The translations under genes and the position numbers were made by a program. 64,000 nucleotides of DNA from contig NZ_JAFLWW010000008.1 of assembly GCF_018555685.1 (NCBI RefSeq), positions 62,001-126,000 of the forward strand. The letters run 5' to 3'. This document shows, one piece after another, positions 45,089 to 54,396 of this stretch. Every line of letters starts with the position of its first letter. Position 1 is the first letter of the stretch. Origin of the DNA: Aminobacter anthyllidis. Lineage in GTDB: Bacteria > Pseudomonadota > Alphaproteobacteria > Rhizobiales > Rhizobiaceae. The notes under the pieces are model-generated. The model had not been told where the DNA came from, made no database searches, and saw nothing but the letters and a program-made list of their open reading frames with translations.

Positions 45089-45757
45089 CTAACCTCGCGC
45101 CAGCTTTACGGCGATCAACCCGCGTAGCGAATTTCCGACCCACAGTCTTGATGCGCTGTTGAGGTCATCTAAGCTCAAGGTTGTCTCGACCGCTTCGCCT
45201 CGCGCAAGCATTTCGCCGCGCAAAACCCCGGCAAGCAGTCCGCAGGCAAGTGCAGGCGTCCGGAGCGGCCCGCCGTCGCCGAAATCGACAAAAATGCTGG
45301 TTATGGTGCCTTCGCAGACGTTTCCTGCCTGGTTGAGCAGGATCATTTCGTCCGCCTTTTCGCGGGAAAACTCGGCGCGGGCGCGGTCATAGGCTTCCCG
45401 GCGCGTCGTCTTGTGGCGCAGCAGCTCGTTCGAGCTGTTGAGACGCGCTTCGGCGATGCGAATCGTCCACACGGCATCGGGCGCAAGCGGTGCAAATGGC
45501 TCTGTGGTGACGTCGGTGCTGCCATCCGGTGAAAGGGCGAGCCGGACACGCAAGGCGAAATCTCCAGCAGCCGCGCGCTTCAGGCTCTGTTCGACGCTTT
45601 CGCGGTCAAAACTGAAGCCCAGTGCTTCCGACGAAGCCTTGAGCCGTGCAAGGTGGAGCTCGCCGCGCAGGAAGCCGCCAACCGGCTCCCAGCGCATTGT
45701 CTCGATCAGTTCGAAGCCGGCACCGTGCCCGTGGCGAAGCGCGCTTTCAGAAGACAT
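45089..45757 (-). CDS. pabC: Aminotransferase class IV, PabC-like (4-amino-4-deoxychorismate lyase)
   Basis: PLP enzyme, 222 residues, probably releasing p-aminobenzoate from aminodeoxychorismate for folate synthesis. Class IV features are GFELIETMRWEPVGGFLRGELHLARL, the PLP lysine in LLRHKTTRREAYDRARAEF, and the NVCEGTITSIFVDF segment with the PLP Glu. The closing LWVGNSLRGLIAVKL is the usual GNSLRGL motif. It overlaps pabB by 52 bp. A shorter start is possible, but the family pattern supports the present one. Cytosolic. Confidence 0.87.
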   Translation of the reverse strand: MSSESALRHGHGAGFELIETMRWEPVGGFLRGELHLARLKASSEALGFSFDRESVEQSLKRAAAGDFALRVRLALSPDGSTDVTTEPFAPLAPDAVWTIRIAEARLNSSNELLRHKTTRREAYDRARAEFSREKADEMILLNQAGNVCEGTITSIFVDFGDGGPLRTPALACGLLAGVLRGEMLARGEAVETTLSLDDLNSASRLWVGNSLRGLIAVKLARG

Positions 45758-46860
45758 TCCGCATACTCCGACTCCGCGGTCGAATCGAACACCACGCCGC
45801 CGCCGACATTGTAGACGGCCTCGCCGTCGTCATGCAGCGTGATGGTGCGGATCGCCACCGAAAACCGCATCGTGCCGCCGGGCGCTATCCAGCCGATGGC
45901 GCCGCAATAGACATCGCGCGGGGTGCTTTCCAGCTCGCGCAGGATCTCCATGGCGCGGATCTTCGGCGCGCCGGTGATCGAGCCACATGGGAACAGTGCG
46001 GCGAAGACTTGTTCGATGCTGAGGCCGGGCAGCAGTTTGGCGCGCACGGTACTCACCATCTGGTGCACGGTCGGATAGCTTTCAATGCGGAACAGTTCGG
46101 GCACATCGAGCGTGCCGACCTCGCTGATCAGCGAGATGTCGTTGCGCAGCAGGTCGACGATCATGCGGTTTTCCGCCTGGTTCTTCTCGTCGTTGCGCAG
46201 GAAGTCCCGGAGTTCGGCGTCCTGCTTGGGCGTCTTGCCGCGCGGGGCGGTGCCCTTCATCGGATGGGTCTCGATCCAGCCCTGGCTGTCGATCTCGAAG
46301 AACAGCTCCGGCGAGCGCGACAGCACCACAGGGCCACCAAGCGAGACCAGCGAGCCGTATTTCACCGGCTGGCGGGCGATCAGCGCGTCGAAGGCGTCGA
46401 GCGGGGTGCCCGACCACTGCGCATGGACCGGAAAGGTCAGGTTGGCCTGGTAGCAGTCGCCCTGGCGCAGGTGCTGATGCAGCTTCTGGAACCGGCGCTC
46501 ATAGTCGGCCTGCGACCATGTCGCCTTGGCATCGAAGATCGGCCCATTGGTGACGGGCTCGCGTGACGGCGCGCGGTCGCGGTCCGAGGGCTGGTCGAAC
46601 ACGCCAAGGCAGACCAGCGGCGTGCGCCGCCCCTCCGGCAAAAGCGGCCGGAGTTTCGGTTCGAGCAGATAGCCGGCCTCGTAGGAGAAATAGCCGGCGA
46701 GCCATTTGCCTTGCTCATGCGCCTTCTGCGCGGCCTGCAATGCCGGGAAGAAATCGGTCGCGTCATGCGCAACGATGATCTCGCGTGGTGCCTCAAACAG
46801 CACCTCGCGGCCGGCGGGGTCGTCCCTGAACAGAACGAAGGGAGATTGGGGACCAGTCAT
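45706..46860 (-). CDS. pabB: Aminodeoxychorismate synthase component I
   Basis: Chorismate-utilising enzyme, 384 residues, making 4-amino-4-deoxychorismate for p-aminobenzoate and folate. The short N-terminal part is followed by the anthranilate-synthase-like core, with LRQGDCYQANLTFPV, LSRSPELFFEI, THPMKGTAPRGKTP, EKNQAENRMIVDLLRND and the C-terminal GSITGAPKIRAMEILRELE block that binds chorismate. No PabA glutaminase gene is seen in this window. Together with the overlapping pabC-like gene it forms a compact pair. Confidence 0.92.
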   Translation of the reverse strand: MTGPQSPFVLFRDDPAGREVLFEAPREIIVAHDATDFFPALQAAQKAHEQGKWLAGYFSYEAGYLLEPKLRPLLPEGRRTPLVCLGVFDQPSDRDRAPSREPVTNGPIFDAKATWSQADYERRFQKLHQHLRQGDCYQANLTFPVHAQWSGTPLDAFDALIARQPVKYGSLVSLGGPVVLSRSPELFFEIDSQGWIETHPMKGTAPRGKTPKQDAELRDFLRNDEKNQAENRMIVDLLRNDISLISEVGTLDVPELFRIESYPTVHQMVSTVRAKLLPGLSIEQVFAALFPCGSITGAPKIRAMEILRELESTPRDVYCGAIGWIAPGGTMRFSVAIRTITLHDDGEAVYNVGGGVVFDSTAESEYAECLLKARFATGTVPASN

Positions 46861-46890
46861 GATTTCAGTCGCCTGGGAAAGTGCTGGAGC

Positions 46891-48726
46891 TCAGTCCAGC
46901 GCTTCCAGTTCGTCGATGAGGCTGCTGATGACGGCGAGCCCCTTCTGCCAGAAGGCGGGATCGGTGGCGTCGAGGCCGAACGGTTTCAAAAGCTCCGAAT
47001 GATGCTTGGTGCCTCCGGCGCGCAGCATCTCGAAATACTTGTCCTGAAAACCGCGCTCGGCGTTCTGGTAGACCGCGTAGAGCGAGTTCACCAGGCAGTC
47101 GCCGAAGGCATAGGCATAGACGTAGAAGGGCGAGTGGATGAAGTGCGGGATGTACGACCAGAACACCTCGTAGCCTTCGCGCAGCTTGATCGCCGGCCCG
47201 AGGCTCTCGGCCTGCACCTCGAGCCAGAACTGGCCGAGCTGGTCGGAGGTCAGTTCGCCGTTCTTGCGCTCGGAGTGCACCTTGCGCTCGAACTCGTAGA
47301 AGGCGATCTGGCGCACGACCGTGTTGATCATGTCCTCGACCTTCTGCGCCAGCATCGCCTTGCGCTCGCGCTTGTCGGTGGTGCGGTCGAGCAGCGAGCG
47401 GAAGGTCAGCATCTCGCCGAACACGCTTGCCGTCTCGGCCAGCGTCAGCGGTGTCGAGGCCATCAACGCACCCTGGCCGGCGGCCAGCACCTGGTGCACG
47501 CCGTGGCCGAGCTCGTGGGCCAGGGTCATGACGTCGCGCGGCTTGCCCATGTAGTTGAGCAGCACGTAAGGGTGCGCAGAAGGCACTGTCGGATGGGCGA
47601 AGGCGCCGGGTGCCTTGCCCGGTCGCACCGGCGCGTCGATCCAGCGGCGATCGAAGAAATCGCGCGCGATCTCGGCCATTTCAGGCGAAAAGCGCTGGTA
47701 GGCGGTCAGCACTGTATCCTTGGCCTCATCCCAGCCGATCATCGCCTGCGGCGTCTCGGGCAGCGGCGCGTTGCGATCCCAGTGGTTCATCACCTCCATG
47801 CCGAGCCACTTGGCCTTCATCTTGTAGTAGCGATGCGACAGGCGCGGATAGGCCTCGCGAACGGCGGCGGCGAGCGCATCGACGACCTCGCGCTCAACGC
47901 GGTTGGCGAGGTGGCGCGAGTCAGCGATGTCTTCGAAGCCGCGCCAGCGGTCGGAAATCTCCTTGTCCTTGGACAAGGTGTTGGTGATCAGCGTGAAGAC
48001 GCGCTGGTTCTTGCGGAACGTCGCGGCAAGCGCGTCGGACGCCGCCTTGCGGATCTCGCCGTCGGGATCCTGGAGCATGTTCAGCGCCGGCTCGAGCGCC
48101 AGCTCCTCACCGCCGATGTTGAAGCGCAAATCGGTCATGGTTTCGTCGAACAGCCGGTTCCAGGCGCCGCGCCCGGTGATCGACTTTTCGTGGAACAGTT
48201 GCTCGACCCGGTCTTCGAGCTGGTAGGGCTTGTCCTTCCTGAGATCGAGTACCCAGGGGCGGTAGTGGCCGAAGGCGGGATCGGTATCGAGCGCATCGAG
48301 GATCAGCGCATCGTCGACGAGGTTGAGTTCGAGCGCGAAGAACAAAAGATGCGCGCTGGCGTCCGTCATTTTTTCCTGCACGTCGCCGTAAAGCTTGGAG
48401 CGCTTGGGATCGGACGTGTCGCCAGCATAGACGAGCCCGGCATAGGAGACCACGCGGCCGACCAGCTCCTCCAGCGCCTCATAGGTGCGCATCGCCTCGC
48501 CAAGCTTGCCGGCGGAACCGCGCCCGGCCTCTATGGCAAGGGTGCCCTTCCAGCGCGCCTCGAAGGCAACCGCATCGTTCGACGCCTTTTCCAGGTCGCG
48601 AGCCAGCTCCGGCGCATCCATGCCGGAATAGAGGTCGGCAAGATCCCATTCGGGCAGATCGCCCAGCCCTGCCGCGCTTCCGGCGGAGGCGGTGGCCGAC
48701 ATCTGTTGCCCGGAATTCCAACGCAT
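46891..48726 (-). CDS. pepF: Oligoendopeptidase F (M3 metallopeptidase)
   Basis: Zn peptidase that trims oligopeptides in the cytosol, 611 residues. The ATG at 48726 has AAGGAAG 6 nt upstream and gives the usual opening; in-frame starts at 48750 and 48867 lack good ribosome sites. The M3 active site HEXXH is in MTLAHELGHGVHQVL, with the third ligand Glu in the downstream SVFGEMLTF region. The N-terminal helical domain (about 25-200) and catalytic domain (about 210-590) have normal family proportions. Divergent from the sigma-54 activator. Confidence 0.93.
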   Translation of the reverse strand: MRWNSGQQMSATASAGSAAGLGDLPEWDLADLYSGMDAPELARDLEKASNDAVAFEARWKGTLAIEAGRGSAGKLGEAMRTYEALEELVGRVVSYAGLVYAGDTSDPKRSKLYGDVQEKMTDASAHLLFFALELNLVDDALILDALDTDPAFGHYRPWVLDLRKDKPYQLEDRVEQLFHEKSITGRGAWNRLFDETMTDLRFNIGGEELALEPALNMLQDPDGEIRKAASDALAATFRKNQRVFTLITNTLSKDKEISDRWRGFEDIADSRHLANRVEREVVDALAAAVREAYPRLSHRYYKMKAKWLGMEVMNHWDRNAPLPETPQAMIGWDEAKDTVLTAYQRFSPEMAEIARDFFDRRWIDAPVRPGKAPGAFAHPTVPSAHPYVLLNYMGKPRDVMTLAHELGHGVHQVLAAGQGALMASTPLTLAETASVFGEMLTFRSLLDRTTDKRERKAMLAQKVEDMINTVVRQIAFYEFERKVHSERKNGELTSDQLGQFWLEVQAESLGPAIKLREGYEVFWSYIPHFIHSPFYVYAYAFGDCLVNSLYAVYQNAERGFQDKYFEMLRAGGTKHHSELLKPFGLDATDPAFWQKGLAVISSLIDELEALD

Positions 48727-48869
48727 CGCGTCTTCCTTTTTACTGCTCATTTGCCGGTTTGATTCAATCCTAAGGGATTCGTTCACCGGCTTTCTTGAAA
48801 CCTTATTTAGAACCCTGTGCCAGGATGATCCACATCCAATCAGCAGCTGCGGGCATATTGCGGACATTC

Positions 48870-50375
48870 ATGGCAGGTTCGATTCTCATAGTCGATGACG
48901 ATCCCGTCCAACGTCGCCTTGTCGACGCGGCGGTGACGAAATTTGGCCATACCGCAATGGCTGTCGATGGCGGCGAGGCCGCGTTGCGCGTCCTCGACGG
49001 CCCGCGCGCCGGCGAGATCGGCGTGATCATTCTCGACCTCTCCATGCCCGGGCTCGACGGTATCGGCGTGCTCAAGGCGATGCGCGAGCGAGGCATCGCA
49101 CTTCCCGTCATCGTCCAGACCGCGCAAGGCGGCATCGAGACAGTGGTCTCGGCGATGCGCAACGGCGCCTTCGACTTCGTCGTCAAGCCGGCCTCGCCGG
49201 ACAGGCTGCTGGCGGCGATCGCCAACGCGCTCAAGGTCGAGGCAGTCGAGGATCAGGTCCGGCGCACGGCGCGCCGCGGCAGCGGCTTGCTGACCTTCCG
49301 CGACATGGTCACCCGAAGCCCGGCCATGGACCGGGTCATCCGGCTCGGCCAGAAGGCGTCGGCATCCAACATTCCGATCCTGATCGAGGGCGAATCGGGT
49401 GTCGGCAAGGAACTCGTCGCCCGTGCCATCCAGGGCTCCGGCGACCGCCGTTCGAAACCCTTCGTCACCGTCAATTGCGGCGCCATTCCCGACAATCTTG
49501 TCGAGAGCATCCTGTTCGGCCACGAGAAGGGCTCGTTCACCGGTGCCACCGACAAGCATGCGGGCAAGTTTGTCGAAGCCAATAACGGCACGCTTTTTCT
49601 CGACGAGATCGGCGACCTGCCGCTCGACGTGCAGGTCAAGCTTTTGCGCGCGGTCCAGGAAGGCGAGGTCGACCCGGTCGGCGGCCGCTCGACGGTCAAG
49701 GTCGACATCCGGCTGATCTCGGCGACGCACCGCAACCTCCTGCAGCAGGTCAAGGACGGCAAGTTCCGCGAGGACCTGTTCTACCGGCTCAACGTCTATC
49801 CGATCTTCGTGCCGCCGCTGCGCGACCGCCGCGACGACATTCCGCTGCTGGTCAGCCATTTCATTTCACGCGTCGCGCCGGCAAGCCCGCATGGCCGGAT
49901 CCCGATGATCTCGGAAAACGCGCTGGCGCTGCTTCAGGCCTATGACTGGCCTGGCAACATTCGCCAGCTGGAAAATGCGGTGTTCCGAGCATGCGTTCTG
50001 TCCGAAGGCGATGTGCTCACCGAAGACGAGTTCCCGCAGATCCGCGCGCAGGTCGAGGGCGTCGTCGATCTCGGTGGCGATGCGGCGCCTGTGGTTGCGG
50101 ATGGCGGTGCCGACAAGTTCGTGCCAACGCCGGTGCTGTCCTCGGCGCCGGAGCGCGTCCGGCCGGGAACGCTGCGCGCGCTCGACGAGCGCGGCAATGT
50201 CCGCCCGCTCGCCGATGTCGAATTCGAGATGATCCGGCTGGCCATCGACCACTACAACGGCCAGATGAGCGAGGTCGCCCGGCGGCTGGGAATCGGCCGC
50301 TCGACGCTGTATCGTAAGCTCAAGGAATACGGCATCGATCCCGAGACCGGTCGCAGCGAACGACTCGCCTCTTGA
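48870..50375 (+). CDS. Sigma-54-dependent response regulator (NtrC type), orphan
   Basis: Activator of 501 residues from the ATG at 48870. The receiver domain (1-120) has D9-D11, the phosphoacceptor Asp56 (VIILDLSMPG) and the Lys in VVKPAS. The AAA+ domain (about 145-380) has Walker A GESGVGKE, Walker B GTLFLDEIGDLP and the sigma-54 contact loop GSFTGATDKH, a variant of the usual GAFTGA. R-finger-like segments FREDLFYRLNVYPI and WPGNIRQLENAVFRA are present. The C-terminal Fis-type helix-turn-helix is EVARRLGIGRSTLYRKLKEYGI. No histidine kinase gene lies nearby. Target genes are unknown. Confidence 0.94.
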   Translation: MAGSILIVDDDPVQRRLVDAAVTKFGHTAMAVDGGEAALRVLDGPRAGEIGVIILDLSMPGLDGIGVLKAMRERGIALPVIVQTAQGGIETVVSAMRNGAFDFVVKPASPDRLLAAIANALKVEAVEDQVRRTARRGSGLLTFRDMVTRSPAMDRVIRLGQKASASNIPILIEGESGVGKELVARAIQGSGDRRSKPFVTVNCGAIPDNLVESILFGHEKGSFTGATDKHAGKFVEANNGTLFLDEIGDLPLDVQVKLLRAVQEGEVDPVGGRSTVKVDIRLISATHRNLLQQVKDGKFREDLFYRLNVYPIFVPPLRDRRDDIPLLVSHFISRVAPASPHGRIPMISENALALLQAYDWPGNIRQLENAVFRACVLSEGDVLTEDEFPQIRAQVEGVVDLGGDAAPVVADGGADKFVPTPVLSSAPERVRPGTLRALDERGNVRPLADVEFEMIRLAIDHYNGQMSEVARRLGIGRSTLYRKLKEYGIDPETGRSERLAS

Positions 50376-50471
50376 TATTTTGTTGCCGCCGATTTTGAAT
50401 TAAAGCTTGCGTGTCGCTTGCGGGCCGCAGCGGTGTACAGTTTCGTGCGTATTTGTTCAGTGGTGTTTTTG

Positions 50472-50483
50472 TGGTTTAAACCA
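50472..50483. promoter_or_regulatory. 12-bp palindrome TGGTTTAAACCA
   Basis: Perfect palindrome upstream of the DUF882 gene. It is followed at once by GTGGTTTACCA, a near copy of its arm. Candidate operator or CtrA-related TTTAA element. Confidence 0.45.
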
Positions 50484-50566
50484 GTGGTTTACCATGAAAA
50501 GGCGCGATTCCTTTTTGCTGGGATATCGCCATGGTGTTACCGCATTTCGCCTTCAATAAGCAGTGA

Positions 50567-50574
50567 TTAACCAT
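50567..50574 (+). promoter_or_regulatory. TTAACCAT, candidate CtrA half-site upstream of the DUF882 gene
   Basis: TTAACCAT, 86-93 bp before the start codon, in the same direction as the gene. Confidence 0.5.
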
Positions 50575-50659
50575 TAGGATCGATATTCGGACGCGAATCC
50601 GTAAGCGTGTCCGGGCTTCAAATCCGGGGACAGATGGCAGCCTAACAGGGCCTTTTGAT

Positions 50660-52459
50660 TTGAATAGGATCGAGAACACCGAAGGGCGTCACTCGAAATC
50701 GAACGTCTGGCAAAAGTGGCTTACCGCCGCGATGTTGACTTTTGGTTTCCTGACAGCTTCCCAGGCAACTGCCTCCGCCGAGACGCGGACGCTCAAGCTT
50801 TATTACACCCATACGGGTGAAAAGGCTGAGATCACGTACAAGCGCAACGGCAGGTATGACGCCGCCGGGCTCAAGAAACTCAATCAGTTCCTGCGCGACT
50901 GGCGTCGCAACGAGCCGACCAAGATGGACCCGCGTCTGTTTGACGTGGTCTGGGAAGCGTATCGTTCCGCTGGTGGCCGCGATTACATTCACGTCGTTTC
51001 GGCGTACCGCTCGCCGGCAACCAATTCGTTGCTGCGCAGCCGCTCCAGCGGCGTTGCCGAAAAAAGCCAGCACATGCTCGGCAAGGCGATGGACTTCTTC
51101 GTTCCCGGCGTGCCGCTCAAGAAGCTGCGCGACGCGGGCCTGCGTGTCCAGGCCGGCGGCGTCGGCTATTATCCGCGCTCCGGTTCACCCTTCATCCACA
51201 TGGATGTCGGCAATGTGCGCCACTGGCCGCGCATGAGCCGCCGCGAACTCGTCGCCGTGTTCCCGTCCGGCAAGACCTTGCACGTGCCGAGCGACGGCAA
51301 GCCGCTGCCCGGTTTCGAGCAGGCGCTCGCCTCCTATCAGTCGCGTAAGAAGAGTGGCGACCTCGTGCTCGCCAGTGCGGCACCTGCCAAGCGCAGCGGC
51401 GGCCTGTTTGCCGCGCTGTTCGGCGGTGGCGGTGCCGACGAGGAAGAGGATACCGGCGAGATCGCCGTGGCGGCCGTTCAGCCCAAGCGCGCTCCCGCCA
51501 AGGCCATCGCCGAAGCGCCGGCTGCAGCCAAGCCACTGCCAGGCATCCAGATCGTTGCGCCTGAAAATGCCCAGCGTGCCGAGCTGCCGCAGGTCGCTGA
51601 CGAGGCGCCCGACCAGCAGGCGCCCGAAACCATCATCGCAGCCCTGCCGGCGCGCAGTGTCCCGCTGCCTGGCATGGCCCCGCGGCCGCAGGCCGAGGTT
51701 GGTTTGGCGACCGCTGAAAACGTGCCGTTTGGCGCGGCTTCGGCGCCAGTAGCCGAAGGCGAGCCGCCTACCGCAGTCGAGCAGCAGATCGCAGCCAATG
51801 TGCCGCTGCCGACCTGGCGCCCGAACTACAACCCGCCGGCCGAGCTCAAGCCCGAGAACCAGAGCGTGCTGATGGCGCTGGCCTCGACGGATGACGTGCC
51901 GGCGACTGCCAGCGACGTCACGGCACCGCTGCCGTCGGCCCGTCCGCAGGACATGACCGTCGAAGCCGCCTTGGCTGCGGCGGACGACATTCCTGCCGAA
52001 GATGAGTCCGGCCAGGACGAGCTCGAAATCGCCTCCCTTGCGCCTCAGCCGGAGCCGCGTTCCGTATTCGACCAGCCTGAGACGGTTGCCACTGCTACGC
52101 CCAAGGCCGCGATCACTACGGCCTCGGCCGGAACCGATCCTGCCGCGGCCGTCGGCGGCAACGTCAAGACGACGCGCAAGTCGGCCCGGCCTCTCGCTCA
52201 GGAAGCCAAGCCCGAGCCTAAGGCAGTCGTCGTCGCCGCCGTGCCCGATGCCGCCCGCTGGGCACTGCGCAGTGGCGAGCAGGTGACGACCGTGACGACC
52301 AATACCAAGGCCCCGGGCTTTGCCTACAATATGGTCCGCACTGCGCCGAAGGAGGTCTATACGGCCGGCTTCCAGCAAGGCAATCAGGCCGCCGATGCCC
52401 ACCGCTTCTCGGGCAGCGCGGTCAAGTTCCTCTCGGTGGCGCGCTTCCAGACGAACTGA
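50660..52459 (+). CDS. DUF882 (M15-like) peptidase domain protein with long disordered tail
   Basis: Secreted protein, 599 residues, predicted to start at a TTG at 50660 with AGGG upstream; the start is not certain. The signal region QKWLTAAMLTFGFLTASQATASA is followed by the peptidase-like domain (about 45-200), with HVVSAYRSPATNSLLRSRS, EKSQHMLGKAMDFFVPG and GGVGYYPRSGSPFIHMDVGNVRHWPR. Those are the His/Asp metal-site blocks of the DUF882/M15 group, which act on peptidoglycan peptides. The remaining 380 residues are Ala/Pro/Glu-rich and repeat a short PLP(G/T/S) motif about five times. A terminator follows the stop. Confidence 0.88.
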   Translation: MNRIENTEGRHSKSNVWQKWLTAAMLTFGFLTASQATASAETRTLKLYYTHTGEKAEITYKRNGRYDAAGLKKLNQFLRDWRRNEPTKMDPRLFDVVWEAYRSAGGRDYIHVVSAYRSPATNSLLRSRSSGVAEKSQHMLGKAMDFFVPGVPLKKLRDAGLRVQAGGVGYYPRSGSPFIHMDVGNVRHWPRMSRRELVAVFPSGKTLHVPSDGKPLPGFEQALASYQSRKKSGDLVLASAAPAKRSGGLFAALFGGGGADEEEDTGEIAVAAVQPKRAPAKAIAEAPAAAKPLPGIQIVAPENAQRAELPQVADEAPDQQAPETIIAALPARSVPLPGMAPRPQAEVGLATAENVPFGAASAPVAEGEPPTAVEQQIAANVPLPTWRPNYNPPAELKPENQSVLMALASTDDVPATASDVTAPLPSARPQDMTVEAALAAADDIPAEDESGQDELEIASLAPQPEPRSVFDQPETVATATPKAAITTASAGTDPAAAVGGNVKTTRKSARPLAQEAKPEPKAVVVAAVPDAARWALRSGEQVTTVTTNTKAPGFAYNMVRTAPKEVYTAGFQQGNQAADAHRFSGSAVKFLSVARFQTN

Positions 52460-52470
52460 CGAACCGGACA

Positions 52471-52509
52471 TCAAAAAAAAGCCGCGCTGGGCAACCCGCG
52501 CGGCTTTTT
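52471..52509. terminator. Bidirectional intrinsic terminator
   Basis: AAAAAAAA, then GCCGCGC (52481-52487) paired with GCGCGGC (52498-52504), then TTTTTC. It lies between the DUF882 gene and convergent eda. Confidence 0.9.
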
Positions 52510-52553
52510 CTTTTGGGAAAGTGACCTTCTCCCAAAAGGGGGAAGGAAAGCCC

Positions 52554-53195
52554 TCAGCTCTTGCGCAGCTTGTTCGCCTCGGCGGCGAGCGCCTCGATGC
52601 CGGCCCAGTCGCCCGACTTGACCATGTCGTCGGGCGCAACCCATGAACCGCCGACGCACACGACATTCGGCAGGCTGAGATAATCCTTGGCGTTCTTCGC
52701 CGAAATGCCACCGGTGGGGCAGAATTTCACGCCTGCGATGGGCGACGCCAGTGCCTTGAGGAAGGGCGCGCCACCGGCCTGCTCGGCCGGGAAGAATTTC
52801 AGGAAGTCGAGGCCGGCTTCAAGCGCGGCCATGATCTCGCCCGGCGTGATGGTGCCCGGCAGTAGCGGCACGTCACTGCTGGCGGCGTGGGCGGACAACT
52901 CACGCGTCAGGCCGGGGCTGACGATGAACTTCGAGCCGGCGGCGACGGCCTCGTCGAAATGGCGGGCATTCAAGATGGTGCCGGCGCCGACGATGCAATC
53001 CTCGACCTCGGCGGCGACACGGCGGATGCATTCCAGTGCTTCGTCGGTCCTGAGCGTGATCTCGATCGCTCTCAGGCCGCCACGTGCCAGCGCGCGGGCC
53101 AACGGCACGGCATCAGCCGCGCGCTCGATCTTCAGCACCGGAATGACTGGCTGGCCATCGAGCAGCGCAAGCAGTTTCTGGGTTTTGCTGGTCAT
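52554..53195 (-). CDS. eda: 2-dehydro-3-deoxy-phosphogluconate aldolase
   Basis: KDPG/KHG aldolase of the Entner-Doudoroff pathway, 213 residues from the ATG at 53195 (GGAG upstream; 53273 rejected). It splits KDPG into pyruvate and glyceraldehyde-3-phosphate. The active-site Glu is in AIEITLRTDEALE, the Schiff-base Lys in FLKFFPAEQAGG, and the phosphate region is GVKFCPTGGISAKNAKDYLS. Cytosolic trimer in the family. The other Entner-Doudoroff genes are not in this window. Confidence 0.93.
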   Translation of the reverse strand: MTSKTQKLLALLDGQPVIPVLKIERAADAVPLARALARGGLRAIEITLRTDEALECIRRVAAEVEDCIVGAGTILNARHFDEAVAAGSKFIVSPGLTRELSAHAASSDVPLLPGTITPGEIMAALEAGLDFLKFFPAEQAGGAPFLKALASPIAGVKFCPTGGISAKNAKDYLSLPNVVCVGGSWVAPDDMVKSGDWAGIEALAAEANKLRKS

Positions 53196-53352
53196 GGCAT
53201 TCGCTCCGCTGTCACTTTTTTCAACCGATTTAACAGACCCGCCATTCCGAGTCCACGAAGCCTGTAGCGACATGGTGTTGCGCCCGTCTGGCGGTCACGG
53301 CGGGGCCTGCGACATTCGCCGATATGCCAGGCGTCTTTGTGGCGCCTGCGGT

Positions 53353-54222
53353 CTATGCCTTGCCGAAAATCCCGGCGAGCCACAGCTTCAGTTTCGACCA
53401 CAAACCGCTGCCGTCGAGGGGCAGGGCCTTTCCGATAGCAGCCTGGGTGCGCTCGCCCGCTATGCCGTCAGCAGCAAGGCCATGATCGGCCTGGAATTGC
53501 TTGACCGCGGCAGCCGTGCCCGGCCCGTAGATGCCGTCCGTATCGACAGGGTATCCCAGGGCAACCAGCGCTTCCTGCAACTCGGTGACTAGCTCGCCGC
53601 GCGAGCCGACCGTCATCGTGCGATCGCCGGGGGCAGGGCCGTCGATCTGCCTGCTGTAGGCTTCCGCCAGCTTGAGGTGGTAGCCGTTCTTGCGAAAGCC
53701 GGGTCCGTTGTAGCCGTGGCCGACGGCTTCCCAGTCGTGCCTGTTGAGCGCATCGGCCAGCCCCGCCTTGTCGAGATAGCGCGCCATCAACCGTGCCTGG
53801 CCGGCAGCACCGGAGCGCGCTTCGGTCACAAGGGCATCGACATCGGCGAAACCGAGCCATTGCCAATGCGCGCCCATCACTTGGCCGAGGCCCCAGGATG
53901 TCGATTCATACGCGGCCTGGTGATCGATATCGGCTGCCCTGTCGAGCATCTGCCAGCGCCCCGCCTGCGCACGCGGATTGGCGACCGTGCCGGCCGTCGG
54001 CGAGGCGAGGCCCGCCGCGCGCGCACGGTCCTGCGCGGCGCCGGAAAGCCTGCGGTCGAAATAATGGCCTTCGAAGCGGATCAGCGGCTCATTGCGGCCG
54101 TCGACCTTGGCGAACACCTGACCGGCGCTCTCGATCTCGGCGATGGCGAGCAGCGCCGCTGGCTCCAGCCCGAATTCCCTGGCCGCCTTTTCGATTTCCG
54201 TTGCCGTCTGCCTGCTGAACAT
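53353..54222 (-). CDS. N-acetylmuramidase with peptidoglycan-binding domain
   Basis: Predicted muramidase, 289 residues from the ATG at 54222 (GGAG about 9 nt upstream; ATG at 54231 also possible). The N-terminal DUF3380-type N-acetylmuramidase domain (about 5-190) shows the catalytic Glu in LLAIAEIESAGQVFA and LIRFEGHYFDRRL, YESTSWGLGQVMGAHWQWLGF and the NGPGFRKNGYHLKLAEAY block. The PG_binding_1 domain (about 205-270) has ELQEALVALGYPVDTDGIYG. No signal peptide is seen. Such enzymes are often phage endolysins or spanins, but no other phage genes flank it. Confidence 0.88.
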   Translation of the reverse strand: MFSRQTATEIEKAAREFGLEPAALLAIAEIESAGQVFAKVDGRNEPLIRFEGHYFDRRLSGAAQDRARAAGLASPTAGTVANPRAQAGRWQMLDRAADIDHQAAYESTSWGLGQVMGAHWQWLGFADVDALVTEARSGAAGQARLMARYLDKAGLADALNRHDWEAVGHGYNGPGFRKNGYHLKLAEAYSRQIDGPAPGDRTMTVGSRGELVTELQEALVALGYPVDTDGIYGPGTAAAVKQFQADHGLAADGIAGERTQAAIGKALPLDGSGLWSKLKLWLAGIFGKA

Positions 54223-54396
54223 GCGCGACATTCTCCATTTCGCAGCGGCCATTGTCGCCCGGTTTCGGCAGGCGTGGAAAAGCGAACAGCGATTTGTTCC
54301 GTCGCGAAGCCTGAGCCGAATCACGAACTACCTGTAATCATTCTACTTTCAGCCGCGCGTTGAAAATAATGGGCCAAAGCGTTAGTGGCTCACGCC

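Noticed and set aside
46711-48762. 683-codon open frame on the plus strand
   Set aside because: Antisense shadow of pepF, which carries the HEXXH site and strong family identity.
53353-54222. Prophage region suggested by the muramidase gene
   Set aside because: No holin, integrase, capsid or tail genes are nearby. The gene is flanked by housekeeping genes (eda, trhO).
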